A DNA stretch of 64,000 nt from Rhizobium sp. CF122 (GTDB taxonomy: Bacteria > Pseudomonadota > Alphaproteobacteria > Rhizobiales > Rhizobiaceae), in the NCBI RefSeq assembly GCF_000282035.1, contig NZ_AKKA01000033.1, forward strand, positions 1 through 64,000, read 5' to 3'. The notes under the pieces were generated by a model. The model was not told the DNA's origin, searched no databases, and saw nothing but the letters and a program-made list of their open reading frames with translations. Below are positions 20,013 through 27,971 of this stretch, one piece after another. Position 1 is the first letter of the stretch; every line of letters starts with the position of its first letter. The translations under genes and the position numbers were made by a program.

Positions 20013-20959
20013 TGGAAATTGTCCTCCGAGCGGCGCATCAGATCGATGAACGCATCTTCCAGCGTCGCTTCGCCCTCTTGCCACTTGAGATCGGACCGTT
20101 CTCGGTATGGCGCGATTGCTTTTTCAAGCGCCTCGGGATCGCGACCGGCAACATGCAGGCTGGTCCCGAAGGGCGCGATCATGTCGACCCCTGGCTCGTT
20201 CTCCAGTTCGGCTTGGAGGCGATGCACGCCCGCTCCGGAGACGGTCCAAGTGACCAGACCGGTGCTGGCGATCACCTCGTCCACCGTTCCCTGCGCCAGC
20301 AGTTTGCCGTAGGCAATATAGGCGATCTCATGGCAGCGCTCTGCCTCGTCCATATAATGGGTGGACACCAGCACCGAGAGGCCGTCGGCGGCAAGCGCGT
20401 GAATCTCGTTCCAGAAGTCACGGCGGGCTTTTGGGTCGACGCCTGCCGTCGGTTCGTCGAGGAGGAGCAGGGCCGGTTCCGGTAGGATGCAGGCGCCAAG
20501 TGCGAGGCGCTGCTTCCAGCCTCCCGAAAGTTCCCCAGCCAGCTGCTGTTCCCGACCTTTCAAGCCGAGACGTTCTATTGCGGCGCTTGCTCTGCCGCGG
20601 GCATCTGCCAGGCCGTAGACGCGGGCGACGAACTCCAGGTTCTCCCGGATCGACAAATCCTGATAGAGCGAGAACTTCTGCGTCATGTAGCCGACGCGAC
20701 GGCGGATGCGATCGCTTTCGGTCAGGATGTCGAAGCCAAGGCATGTGCCATCGCCGCTGTCTGGCGTCAGCAGGCCGCAGAGCATGCGGATCGTCGTGGT
20801 CTTGCCGGAGCCGTTCGGACCGAGAAAGCCGTGAATGCGGCCCTTCTTCACTGACATCGACACATCGTCGACCACCTTCCGGCTGCCGAAACGCTTGGTG
20901 AGGTGATGGACGTCGATCACTGTCTCGGGAGCGTCGATGGGCATTGCCGTGTCGCTCAT
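20009..20959 (-). CDS. ABC exporter ATPase (single domain, YbhF-like)
   Basis: 316 aa. Walker A GPNGSGKTTTIR near residue 48, Q-loop MTQKFSLYQDL, signature LSGGWKQRLALG, Walker B LLLLDEPTAGVDP and the switch His in VLVSTHYMDEAERC are all present. The C-terminal 80 residues form the DrrA-type accessory region. It drives export with the overlapping downstream permease; it overlaps the HlyD gene upstream by 4 bp. Confidence 0.92.
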   Translation of the reverse strand: MSDTAMPIDAPETVIDVHHLTKRFGSRKVVDDVSMSVKKGRIHGFLGPNGSGKTTTIRMLCGLLTPDSGDGTCLGFDILTESDRIRRRVGYMTQKFSLYQDLSIRENLEFVARVYGLADARGRASAAIERLGLKGREQQLAGELSGGWKQRLALGACILPEPALLLLDEPTAGVDPKARRDFWNEIHALAADGLSVLVSTHYMDEAERCHEIAYIAYGKLLAQGTVDEVIASTGLVTWTVSGAGVHRLQAELENEPGVDMIAPFGTSLHVAGRDPEALEKAIAPYRERSDLKWQEGEATLEDAFIDLMRRSEDNFQ

Positions 20960-21921
20960 GGGCGGGCTCCCGCGGTGACATCCACCGGCTGGCCAGGGCG
21001 CAGCGCCTTTGGGTCGGCGGGGATTGCCTCGACGCGGTAGACGAGTTTGGCACGCTCTTCGAGGCTGTAGATTACCGGCGGTGTATACTCGGCATTCTTT
21101 GCGATGAAGCTGATCTTCGCATCGGTGGGTTGGCAGGCGTTACAGGCGACGCGGATCGATTGATCAAGCGAAAACAGCGCAATCTCGCCTTCGGGCACGA
21201 AGAAGCGGATGCGAATGTTCTCTGGCGGTAGGAGGGCCACGATCGGCCGTCCGGCGGGGACGACCTCACCGGCGCGGTAATAGACGGTCTCGATGCTGCC
21301 TGTTGCCGGAGCAGACACGAAGCGGCGGGCAAGCGCGGCTTCCGCAGAGGCTAGATCGGACTTTGCCGCAGCGACCGCCTCCCTTGATTGGCGCAGCATT
21401 TCAATACGGGCCGGCAGGTTCGCAAGCGTAATCTGGCTGCGGACATTATCGAGGACGGCACGGTTGGCGGCTTCGGTGGCCGTCGCCGTGTCGAGGTTTG
21501 CCTTTGTCGCCGTGCCGCGCTCGACCAGCACGCGGGTGCGATCGAGATCCTGTGCGGCAAGCTCAAGTCGGGCGACCGCCTCGCGTTCGCTGGCGCGCAG
21601 CATGTCGATTTCTTCCGGCCGCTTTTGCTTCGCCTCGGCGAGTTCTAGTTCGGCCTGCAGACGAGCCAGCGAAGCGCGTGCGGCGCCGACAGCGGCCTCT
21701 TCGGTTTGAGAATCCAGACTGAAAAGCGGCGAGCCGGGCGCAATTGCCTGCCCTTCGGCGACATCGAGCTTAACCACACGGCCGCTGGTGTCGGCACCGA
21801 TGAACAGCGTGTCGGCCTCGACCCAGCCCTGGTAGGCGCGCTGGGATTTGTCGGAGAACAGGAAAGGCAGGGCGGCAAGGGCCGCGCCGGCCACGATGAC
21901 GACGATAAGGATTCGTTTCAT
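20956..21921 (-). CDS. HlyD-family periplasmic adaptor (YbhG-like)
   Basis: 321 aa. An N-terminal anchor (ILIVVIVAGAALAALPFLF) leads to a lipoyl half-motif (VEADTLFIGADTSGRVVKLD), a long alpha-helical hairpin rich in Ala, Glu and Arg (residues about 75-200), and the second lipoyl/beta-barrel part (FVSAPATGSIETVYYRAGEVV). It links an inner-membrane ABC pump to an outer-membrane channel, which is not coded here. A Cys-x2-Cys (ACNACQP) near residue 258 is unusual for this family. Confidence 0.88.
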   Translation of the reverse strand: MKRILIVVIVAGAALAALPFLFSDKSQRAYQGWVEADTLFIGADTSGRVVKLDVAEGQAIAPGSPLFSLDSQTEEAAVGAARASLARLQAELELAEAKQKRPEEIDMLRASEREAVARLELAAQDLDRTRVLVERGTATKANLDTATATEAANRAVLDNVRSQITLANLPARIEMLRQSREAVAAAKSDLASAEAALARRFVSAPATGSIETVYYRAGEVVPAGRPIVALLPPENIRIRFFVPEGEIALFSLDQSIRVACNACQPTDAKISFIAKNAEYTPPVIYSLEERAKLVYRVEAIPADPKALRPGQPVDVTAGARP

Positions 21922-22547
21922 GTCGTGCCTCCTTCCGGCACGAAGAGCGTGTCGAGGAACGTGTCGAAGAGTTTCTGCGCGTCGAGGTGCTCGTAGCCTT
22001 CGAAAAGCGTCGTCCAGACGATCGACATCAAGGCCGGTGCCATGACCAATTGCGGGACGTCAGCGACGGCGGGATTGCGAAGCTCGCCGCGCGCGGCGGC
22101 ACGGGCAAGCAGGACACGCACGATCGCGAGGCCTTTGGTGATAATCTCGCGGTAATAGAATTCGGTCACAACGGGGAACATCGGACCCTCGGCGAGGATT
22201 AGCCGCAACAGGTGCCGGCGCTCCGTCTCCAGGACCTCGCGCTTGAAGAGCGCATAGAACATCGAAACGGCAGCACGCGGCGGGATCGCCTCCTTCTGGA
22301 CCATGCCGCCGACTTCACCGAGGAGCGGCGAGGCGATGCCGGACACGAGCTCGATGAAAAGTCGCTCCTTGTCGGGGAAATGCAGATAGACCGTACCTTT
22401 GGCGATGCCGGCGCGAGCCGCGACATCCTCCATGCGGGTCGCGGCAAAGCCCCGTTCCGCAAAGCAGGCGAAGGCCGCCGCCAGGATCTCGGCCCGGCGC
22501 TGCTCCGGATCTCGTCTTTCTCGCTTTTTCTCAGGCATTGGCTTCAT
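21918..22547 (-). CDS. TetR-family repressor of the efflux operon
   Basis: 209 aa. The N-terminal helix-turn-helix reads RRAEILAAAFACFAERGFAA then TRMEDVAARAGIAKGTVYLHF, and the C-terminal helices form the ligand pocket as in the CecR/YbiH group. First gene of a four-gene operon in which every junction is a 4-bp ATGA overlap. A 20-bp palindromic operator lies 9 bp before its start codon, so autoregulation of the pump is likely. Confidence 0.92.
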   Translation of the reverse strand: MKPMPEKKRERRDPEQRRAEILAAAFACFAERGFAATRMEDVAARAGIAKGTVYLHFPDKERLFIELVSGIASPLLGEVGGMVQKEAIPPRAAVSMFYALFKREVLETERRHLLRLILAEGPMFPVVTEFYYREIITKGLAIVRVLLARAAARGELRNPAVADVPQLVMAPALMSIVWTTLFEGYEHLDAQKLFDTFLDTLFVPEGGTT

Positions 22548-22555
22548 TTTCTATT

Positions 22556-22575
22556 ATGACTGACTGGACAGTCAT
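22556..22575. promoter_or_regulatory. TetR operator: ATGACTG-N6-CAGTCAT
   Basis: Perfect 7-bp inverted repeat separated by ACTGGA, directly before the tetR start. TGAC...GTCA palindromes are typical TetR-family operators, and the position would block transcription of the whole efflux operon. Confidence 0.75.
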
Positions 22576-22955
22576 TAACATCATGTGTGGTTTTTTGCAA
22601 GAAAATATTGAGCACGCAAGTGTTCCTGGGCCCACGAAATCGGCGCTTCAAAGAGGTGGAGAGCCGCCGATGCGACTGCAGCGCGCCAATGTCGCGCCGA
22701 CCTATCCCGATGCAGGATTCGACGCCATGATCTGGCCGTTTGTCCGGTTGGCGAAGGAATGACGCTTATTCCACGCGCGGCGGCGGCCTCGAGGATGGAA
22801 AAGTTTTCGCCAAGCGGGCTGTGGCAGCGAACAACGCAGAACTTGTCGCTGCTGCGGTTGCGATCTTTCGCGGTTAGAACTTCACCTGAGTTGCAAAATG
22901 CCGGCAAATATTAGAAGTTTGTGTTCAACTAGGCTTTTGCTGGAGGTCGCGGACC
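22576..22955. other. 380-bp region without a supported gene
   Basis: Between the divergent TetR operon and the cyclase gene. Short open frames exist on both strands, among them a 30-codon one from the ATG at 22670 preceded by AGGTGGAG, but none resembles a known protein. It holds the promoters of both flanking genes. Confidence 0.4.
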
Positions 22956-23711
22956 ATGCCAACCTCCCATCCGATGGATCCGGTCAGTCACAGGGATGCC
23001 CAAATCTGCCGGGGTTGTTGGGATCAAATGCATGTCCCCATTCCGATTCGTGGCGCGCTTGCGCTGCCGTTCCGCATGTTTGGTGTCACCCGCAGCAAGA
23101 TGAACCCCAACATCTGCACGATTTGCGAGCGGTCGTTTCGTTACGTCAAGAAGCAGCGCCATGTTACCGCGACCGCAACCATCTTGTTTGCTGATATCAG
23201 AGGGTTCACTGCCCTCTCGGAGCAGATCGAGCCGATCAGGTTGAGTGAGATTGTCAGCCTGTTTCATGACCGATGCGCGCAGGCGATCTGGGCTCACGAC
23301 GGTATCGTCAACAAGCAGATGGGCGATGGCTTGATGGCGATCTTCAATTTTCCGATCCTGAGAAAGGATCATGCCGCCGCCGCGGTTATGGCGGCGCTCG
23401 ACATACAGCAACACTGCACCGCGGTATTCGAAAGCCTTGATCGTGGTCACAGCTTCGGTGTCGGTGTCGGTATTCACACCGGCGAGGTCGAGATCGGTGA
23501 GTTTTCGAGCTTCCGTAGCGATTTTACGGCAATTGGTGGTGCTGTTAATCTTGCGTCGAGGCTGGAATCGCAGGCAGGCGCAGGCGAGATCGTCATGTCG
23601 CCAGAATCTGCATCTCAGGCTGCGCATCTCACAGCCGCAGCGCATGCCCGTACGCTGTCGCTGAAAGGCATAGAATTGCCGGTACAGGCGAGCGTGCTGG
23701 TTCGGAGATGA
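22956..23711 (+). CDS. class III adenylate/guanylate cyclase with four-cysteine N terminus
   Basis: 251 aa. The cyclase domain spans about residues 70-250. Metal-binding Asp80 is in ILFADIRGFT and Asp124 in QMGDGLMAIFN; the FTAIGGAVNLASRLES segment holds the transition-state Asn and Arg. The Lys of VNKQMGDG is retained, but the residue setting adenine or guanine choice is not certain. Ahead of it are two Cys-x2-Cys pairs, C18/C21 (ICRGCW) and C54/C57 (ICTICE), 32 residues apart, suggesting a metal-binding or redox-sensing module. No membrane segment. GGAGG lies 9 bp upstream of the ATG. Confidence 0.88.
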   Translation: MPTSHPMDPVSHRDAQICRGCWDQMHVPIPIRGALALPFRMFGVTRSKMNPNICTICERSFRYVKKQRHVTATATILFADIRGFTALSEQIEPIRLSEIVSLFHDRCAQAIWAHDGIVNKQMGDGLMAIFNFPILRKDHAAAAVMAALDIQQHCTAVFESLDRGHSFGVGVGIHTGEVEIGEFSSFRSDFTAIGGAVNLASRLESQAGAGEIVMSPESASQAAHLTAAAHARTLSLKGIELPVQASVLVRR

Positions 23712-23968
23712 TTTTCCGACCACACAGCGGCAGAATAGATCGAGGCCGTCGCCGACTCTATAGCGATAACATCTCGCTTTCGATCAATAGGGACCGCTAA
23801 TCCACGCACATTGGCCTCGAAAGGGTAAGCTTTTTCCAAACGGAGCGAACGCGGCGAACAAGAGAGCTCGTTACCGCCGCGATAGCGATCTTTCGCACTT
23901 GAGGTTGAGCGCGACGCCTCCGGAGATCGGTCTCGCGTTGCCGCGCCCTGAAAGGCTCTAGCGCGCAA

Positions 23969-24229
23969 TCAGCGTGGGCAGTTGGCGACGTATCGCCGGC
24001 CGTATCGATCGCGGTAGTAGCACTGGCCGGGCTGCCCGGCGACATTGCCGATGACGGCGCCAGCGGCGCCACCTATGGCCGCACCCACGGCGGCGCCGCG
24101 CACATTGCCGGTCGCTATACCGCCAATGACCGCGCCCGAGGCCGCACCAATTCCCGCTCCTTGCTGGGTCGGCGTGCATCCGGCCATCGTGGCTCCTGCT
24201 AGAAGCAGCAAAATCGACATGCGTTTCAT
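23969..24229 (-). CDS. glycine-zipper lipoprotein
   Basis: 86 aa from the ATG at 24229. The lipobox ATMAGC ends the signal peptide. It is followed by glycine-zipper repeats (GAGIGAASGAVIGGIATGNV, then GAAVGAAIGGAAGAVIGNVAG) that insert in membranes, and a short tail with two cysteines (CYYRDRYGRR, NCPR). Proteins of this form sit in the outer membrane or periplasm and are often stress-induced. First of several small genes in 24-25.7 kb. The stretch 23712-23968 shows no gene. Confidence 0.8.
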   Translation of the reverse strand: MKRMSILLLLAGATMAGCTPTQQGAGIGAASGAVIGGIATGNVRGAAVGAAIGGAAGAVIGNVAGQPGQCYYRDRYGRRYVANCPR

Positions 24230-24414
24230 CTTGTTTCCTTCCTGCTGAATTCGTTCGCGCGACGGTAGATAGAGGCATTTCGGAAAAGACAATCGCTGCT
24301 TTGCGTTCGCTTCTGTTGCCGGCTTCTTTCGATCAATCGAGGCCGGTGTCTCCATTGCCTATTGGACCGCTTGCGCCAATTAAGATTGGTTTCAACAAGG
24401 AGCAGGGTCCCGTC

Positions 24415-24714
24415 ATGAACGAGCATGAAGAGAACATTCGCCGCCGTGCCTATGAGATCTGGGAGCAGGAGGGCCGCCCACACGGGCAGGATATGAAACA
24501 TTGGCTACAGGCGTTCAAGGAATTTGGCGAGCGCGTCGATGCTGCGACAAAGCCGACGGTGAAGGTGAAATCCGCCAAGCCGCGAGCCGCAGCGAAATCC
24601 GCGGCTGAAAAGCCGGCGACGAAGAAGACAAAAGCGGCTGGGGTCGCAATAGCCGCGTCTTCCCAAGACAAGCCCCGTCGCTCACGCTCTCCGAAGTCCG
24701 TCACGACGCATTAG
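24415..24714 (+). CDS. DUF2934 small protein
   Basis: 99 aa from the ATG at 24415, with AAGGAG 12 bp upstream. The first 45 residues (IRRRAYEIWEQEGRPHGQDM) are the DUF2934 helix-turn-helix-like motif. The second half is a Lys/Ala-rich basic tail (KSAKPRAAAKSAAEKPATKK) like histone-H1 tails, suggesting nucleic-acid binding. Divergent from the glycine-zipper gene. Function unknown. Confidence 0.8.
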   Translation: MNEHEENIRRRAYEIWEQEGRPHGQDMKHWLQAFKEFGERVDAATKPTVKVKSAKPRAAAKSAAEKPATKKTKAAGVAIAASSQDKPRRSRSPKSVTTH

Positions 24715-24844
24715 ATTTTCATTACGGCTTTGGGCCGAGTGATACGACGCGGCGCGTCCGTATGTTTGGGCGTAACGATTTCAGTCGCGCGCAATTGGGC
24801 GGGCGACGAAGACGGCCATGACCGCAAGCAGCCGTCGGAGTTGA

Positions 24845-25102
24845 TTAGGCCAACACCTTGGCCTCCACAGCGGCTGCGACGAAGGCATCTCTGGCGGCTT
24901 CCAGGTGCGCGAGGTGGTTCATGGCCTCCACGCACCGGCGCTTGGCCGCCTCAACGTGCATGCTGCTTTGGAGCGGCCATCTGTGCTCCAGATACTCAAC
25001 CGCTTCGGCCGGACCATGGATATATTCAGAGGGTCGTGTCCCAATCTGAATTGCCACGGGCGCCGCCCATGTTGGTTCAGTTGCGTGGCCGATCGTGTTC
25101 AT
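24845..25102 (-). CDS. DUF982 protein
   Basis: 85 aa. The ATG at 25102 is chosen because AGAGGAGG precedes it. The central IGTRPSEYIHGPAEAVEYLE and the helix EAAKRRCVEAMNHLAHLEAA are the DUF982 signature, a family almost confined to Rhizobiales and often in many copies. Function unknown. Confidence 0.82.
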   Translation of the reverse strand: MNTIGHATEPTWAAPVAIQIGTRPSEYIHGPAEAVEYLEHRWPLQSSMHVEAAKRRCVEAMNHLAHLEAARDAFVAAAVEAKVLA

Positions 25103-25225
25103 GACGAACCTCCTCTTTGCCAACGAGCGATAAGCGGGATGTAGGTGTTTGTGTGAGCCGATCAACCCGTCGTGAGACCGTGACTTGATTGGCATTTTCA
25201 TCCGTCGATCAGCCACGCGGGCCAA

Positions 25226-25420
25226 TCAGTGAACGCTCGGGAACTTGGCCAATACGGCGTAGTCCTCTGCGACGAGTTCACTGATTGCAATCAGAACCTC
25301 TTCGGCTGAGAAGCCGGAGGCGATTGTCGTTCGAATGAGCTCCTGGAGATCCGGTTCGATCACCTCCCGGCAGTCCTCGAGCCGTTCATCGGAAACAGTC
25401 AGGCTGTGCAGTTCTTCCAT
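25226..25420 (-). CDS. small acidic protein, unrecognised
   Basis: 64 aa, beginning MEELHSLTVSDERLEDCREV. Entirely helical in appearance and acidic, with AAAGGA before the ATG. It lies between the S21 gene and the DUF982 gene on the same strand. Rhizobial genomes carry similar short acidic ORFs beside DUF982 genes, but no function is known. Confidence 0.55.
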   Translation of the reverse strand: MEELHSLTVSDERLEDCREVIEPDLQELIRTTIASGFSAEEVLIAISELVAEDYAVLAKFPSVH

Positions 25421-25483
25421 AGTTGGTCCTTTCTCGGGATGGGGCTGCCGTTGAGAACATCGGACGGCAATATTTTTGACAGC

Positions 25484-25720
25484 CTATCGGCTGGAGGAGC
25501 GTCGCCTCGGCGAGGCCAGGAGACCTTCGCGCTGCAACTTCTTCCGGGCAGCCTTGCGCTGCCTGGCGATTGCCTGCGCCCGTTCACGGACTCTCCGCTC
25601 GGATGGCTTCTCGTAGGATCGGCGTTCCTTCATTTCGCGGAACAGTCCCTCGCGCTGCATCTTCTTCTTCAGCGCGCGCATGGCCTGCTCGACGTTGTTG
25701 TCTCTGACGATGACCTGCAT
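25484..25720 (-). CDS. rpsU: ribosomal protein S21 (bS21), probably an extra copy
   Basis: 78 aa. [20 protein letters not shown] with [20 protein letters not shown] is the bS21 sequence, with the basic C-terminal extension usual in alphaproteobacteria. bS21 sits near the anti-Shine-Dalgarno region of the 30S subunit and helps initiation. CAGGAGA lies 6 bp before the ATG. Its place among stress-type orphan genes, not beside tRNA or DnaG loci, suggests a paralogue used under particular conditions. Confidence 0.93.
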   Translation of the reverse strand: MQVIVRDNNVEQAMRALKKKMQREGLFREMKERRSYEKPSERRVRERAQAIARQRKAARKKLQREGLLASPRRRSSSR

Positions 25721-25847
25721 GTTTTTCTCCTGGCTTTGAGGATGGGGTGCGTCTCAGCCAAGCTGCTGAGCAATCAGTTCCTGCAGTTCTCGCAGCGTGA
25801 GAAGGCAGGGGTAAGGTTTCCAGTTCTTGTCCGGGCTGCGAGCGGCG

Positions 25848-26183
25848 TCATCGCGCTCGCGCGGACCCGCCGCTGATGCGACGGCGATATTGGGTTTGTT
25901 CAGTTGAAATCCTTCGCCGCACTTGCGGCATGCTCAACACGGCGCCGGTTTTTCGATCACGCAGACCGAAGGAAAGCGAAGATACGGCGCGCGAGGCATC
26001 GGCCGTGCCAGGTTCGTATTTTTTGGGTGTCCGCCATAAGATGGGAATGCGAGCGACCCGTTGCAAGGCTTCGATCGCCGCACACCCCGTTCCGGAGCGT
26101 CGCGCTTCGTCAACCGTCACATGCTTGATGTCGTGGAGGTCGAGAGACAGGATCCGCCGCTCGCGGATTTTTGGCGAGGTCAC
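25848..26183 (-). CDS. doubtful open frame, 111 aa
   Basis: A frame from a GTG at 26183 giving MTSPKIRERRILSLDLHDIK and a plausible mixed composition in its first half; the end is arginine-rich and looks non-coding. The start codon falls inside an inverted repeat. No family recognised and no good ribosome site, so this may be a chance frame. Confidence 0.2.
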   Translation of the reverse strand: MTSPKIRERRILSLDLHDIKHVTVDEARRSGTGCAAIEALQRVARIPILWRTPKKYEPGTADASRAVSSLSFGLRDRKTGAVLSMPQVRRRISTEQTQYRRRISGGSARAR

Positions 26184-26218
26184 CGCAAAACAAACGATGT
26201 GAGTTTTGCAGTGACCTC
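26176..26218. repeat. 16-bp inverted repeat with 11-bp spacer
   Basis: GAGGTCACCGCAAAAC (26176-26191) and GTTTTGCAGTGACCTC (26203-26218) pair with one mismatch. It lies in an otherwise featureless 400 bp before the DUF3095 promoter. A hairpin or large operator is possible; no U-tract follows on either side. Confidence 0.6.
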
Positions 26219-26467
26219 TTGATGACTAGGAAATGTAATCATCCAAGCACATGCTACCTGAAGTGCAGCGATATGGAATTTATCACATGCGGTAATCCAC
26301 ATGTACTTTGGGAGCGGGTGCCTATTGCGTGGATGACGGCTATGAGCCTTTCGGGGGAATATCGGGTCTGAACGGTGATACTGCGGTTTGTAGCCGCCCC
26401 TATTTCGTATGATGCGTCAACCGGGCGAAAGGTGATTCGGCCGTTTCTGTACCACCATCTTTGATAA

Positions 26468-26540
26468 ATAAATCGCATCCGATTAAATCGGATATTGACG
26501 TTTGCGCGCGGCCCGCGTATTTAAAGCGTATCCGAGTTAT
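26468..26540 (+). promoter_or_regulatory. OhrR-type operators and sigma70 promoter of the DUF3095 gene
   Basis: Bases 26468-26490 are identical over 23 bp to 30192-30214 in the ohrR-ohr intergenic region (core ATCGCATCCGATTAAA). TTGACG at 26495-26500 and TATTTA at 26518-26523, spaced 17 bp, copy the ohr promoter elements. Directly after the -10 a second, degenerate box (AAGCGTATCCGAGTTA, 26524-26539) stands where ohr has its second box. Control by the OhrR coded at 29649-30155 is inferred. Confidence 0.75.
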
Positions 26541-26577
26541 TCGCGCGCGAAATAAATCGAGCGGAAAGGACTTCGCT

Positions 26578-27687
26578 ATGTGGCACGGGAACAGATTCAT
26601 GCAGTCGGTACAATCGGTCGTCAGTGTGACGAAGGCCAAGGAACGCTGGATCGTCAGCGATCATCCAAACACGCCCCAGGCCTATGGCGAATTTTCGCGG
26701 GTGCTCGACCCATCCGTCTATGAGGCGCTCCCCGATGATTGGTTGATCGGGATAACCGACGTCGTCGACTCGACGTCGGCGATCAAGTCAGGGCGTTACG
26801 AAGACGTCAACTACGCCGGCGCATCGGTGATCGCCGCCGTGGGAAACGCCTGGGGCAACTTCGATTTTCCCTTCGTGTTTCGCGGAGATGGGGCTGCGTT
26901 CGCACTGCCGCCCCATGGGATCATGACCGCGACGTCCGCGTTGCGGCAGGTGGTCGCCTTTGCCAGTGCCAATCTCAACCTGGCTCTTCGGGCCGGTTTG
27001 GTGCGCGTGGGCGCGATCCGTGCCAATGGACGTGACGTGCGCATCGCGCACTATGCCGCCTCTGAAAACGCGACCTATGCGATGTTTGCCGGCGGCGGCC
27101 TAAAATGGGCGGAGCGTCAGATCAAGAATGGTCGATACCTAGTAAAGCCGGGCAGCTACACGACGAAACCCGATCTGACCGGCCTGACCTGCGATTGGGA
27201 GCCGTTTCCCAGCCAGAGGGGCGAGATCCTGTCGCTGCTCGTCGAGCCAGCCGAAGATAGGAGCCCGGAGGTCTTTGCGTCCTTGGCGAAGTGCGTGCTT
27301 TCGGTTCTCGACGCCGGCACGCGGCAAGCCCAGCCGGCATCGCGGGAGACCGCCATCCCCAGGGACGGTGCCAGGTCGGTCGACCGCGAAAGCTGGTTGG
27401 CCGTCGCCTCCAGCTCCGACTTCCGCAAATATGATGACGGCCTGCGTCTCACACTGGATTGCACGAGCGAACAGATCGAAGCGGTCGAGGCCATCCTCGT
27501 TGCGGCAAAGGCGCGAGGTGAGGTCAACTTCGGACTCCACCGCCAGTCTCATGCGCTCATGACCTGCTTCGTGCCTTCGGGAAAGCCGGATTCTCACCTG
27601 CACTTTCTCGACGGTATGGGGGGCGGGTATGCCAAGGCAGCCGAGATGATGGAGGCAAACGAGCTTCCGATGGTGTCATCACGGTAG
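26578..27687 (+). CDS. DUF3095 protein, class III cyclase-like
   Basis: 369 aa from the ATG at 26578, with GGAAAGGA upstream. DUF3095 signatures run throughout (PDDWLIGITDVVDSTSAIKS, RYEDVNYAGASVIAAVGNAW, FVFRGDGAAFALP, LRAGLVRVGAIRANGRDVRI). Asp61/Asp64 in the DVVDST loop and Asp104 in the GDG turn correspond in order and setting to the two metal aspartates of class III nucleotidyl cyclases, so a nucleotide-converting or -binding role is inferred but unproven. The C-terminal 100 residues are an extra domain. Its promoter carries OhrR-type sites. Confidence 0.82.
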   Translation: MWHGNRFMQSVQSVVSVTKAKERWIVSDHPNTPQAYGEFSRVLDPSVYEALPDDWLIGITDVVDSTSAIKSGRYEDVNYAGASVIAAVGNAWGNFDFPFVFRGDGAAFALPPHGIMTATSALRQVVAFASANLNLALRAGLVRVGAIRANGRDVRIAHYAASENATYAMFAGGGLKWAERQIKNGRYLVKPGSYTTKPDLTGLTCDWEPFPSQRGEILSLLVEPAEDRSPEVFASLAKCVLSVLDAGTRQAQPASRETAIPRDGARSVDRESWLAVASSSDFRKYDDGLRLTLDCTSEQIEAVEAILVAAKARGEVNFGLHRQSHALMTCFVPSGKPDSHLHFLDGMGGGYAKAAEMMEANELPMVSSR

Positions 27688-27971
27688 GTGTGGCTCTGTT
27701 GGAATCGGGCGACATTCGGAATAATATCCGGTGCTGCCCGATCGGCTTTGCGATTTCCAGGGGGCTTCGGGTGATTCCGGTGCTCGGCTGTTCGATCAGC
27801 CGATCTCTCTTCAAGCGTTGCGCGGCGGCTCGTAGCCAGCGGTGCTTTTCTAATCGGCGTGTCGAGGTCAAGCGCTGTTCGCGTTTTTTCTCTTGGGGCG
27901 CTCTCGGCGGGACGAGATCACACCATCGTCTGCAGTCGGCCCGAAGCCGACTTACCCGGACCGGCTAACGC

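Noticed and set aside
22581-22907. Minus-strand frame in the gap before the cyclase gene
   Set aside because: No recognisable family and overlaps both flanking promoters and the TetR operator region.
26171-26371. Cysteine-containing 66-codon plus-strand frame
   Set aside because: It starts inside the inverted repeat, has no ribosome site and resembles no zinc-finger family.
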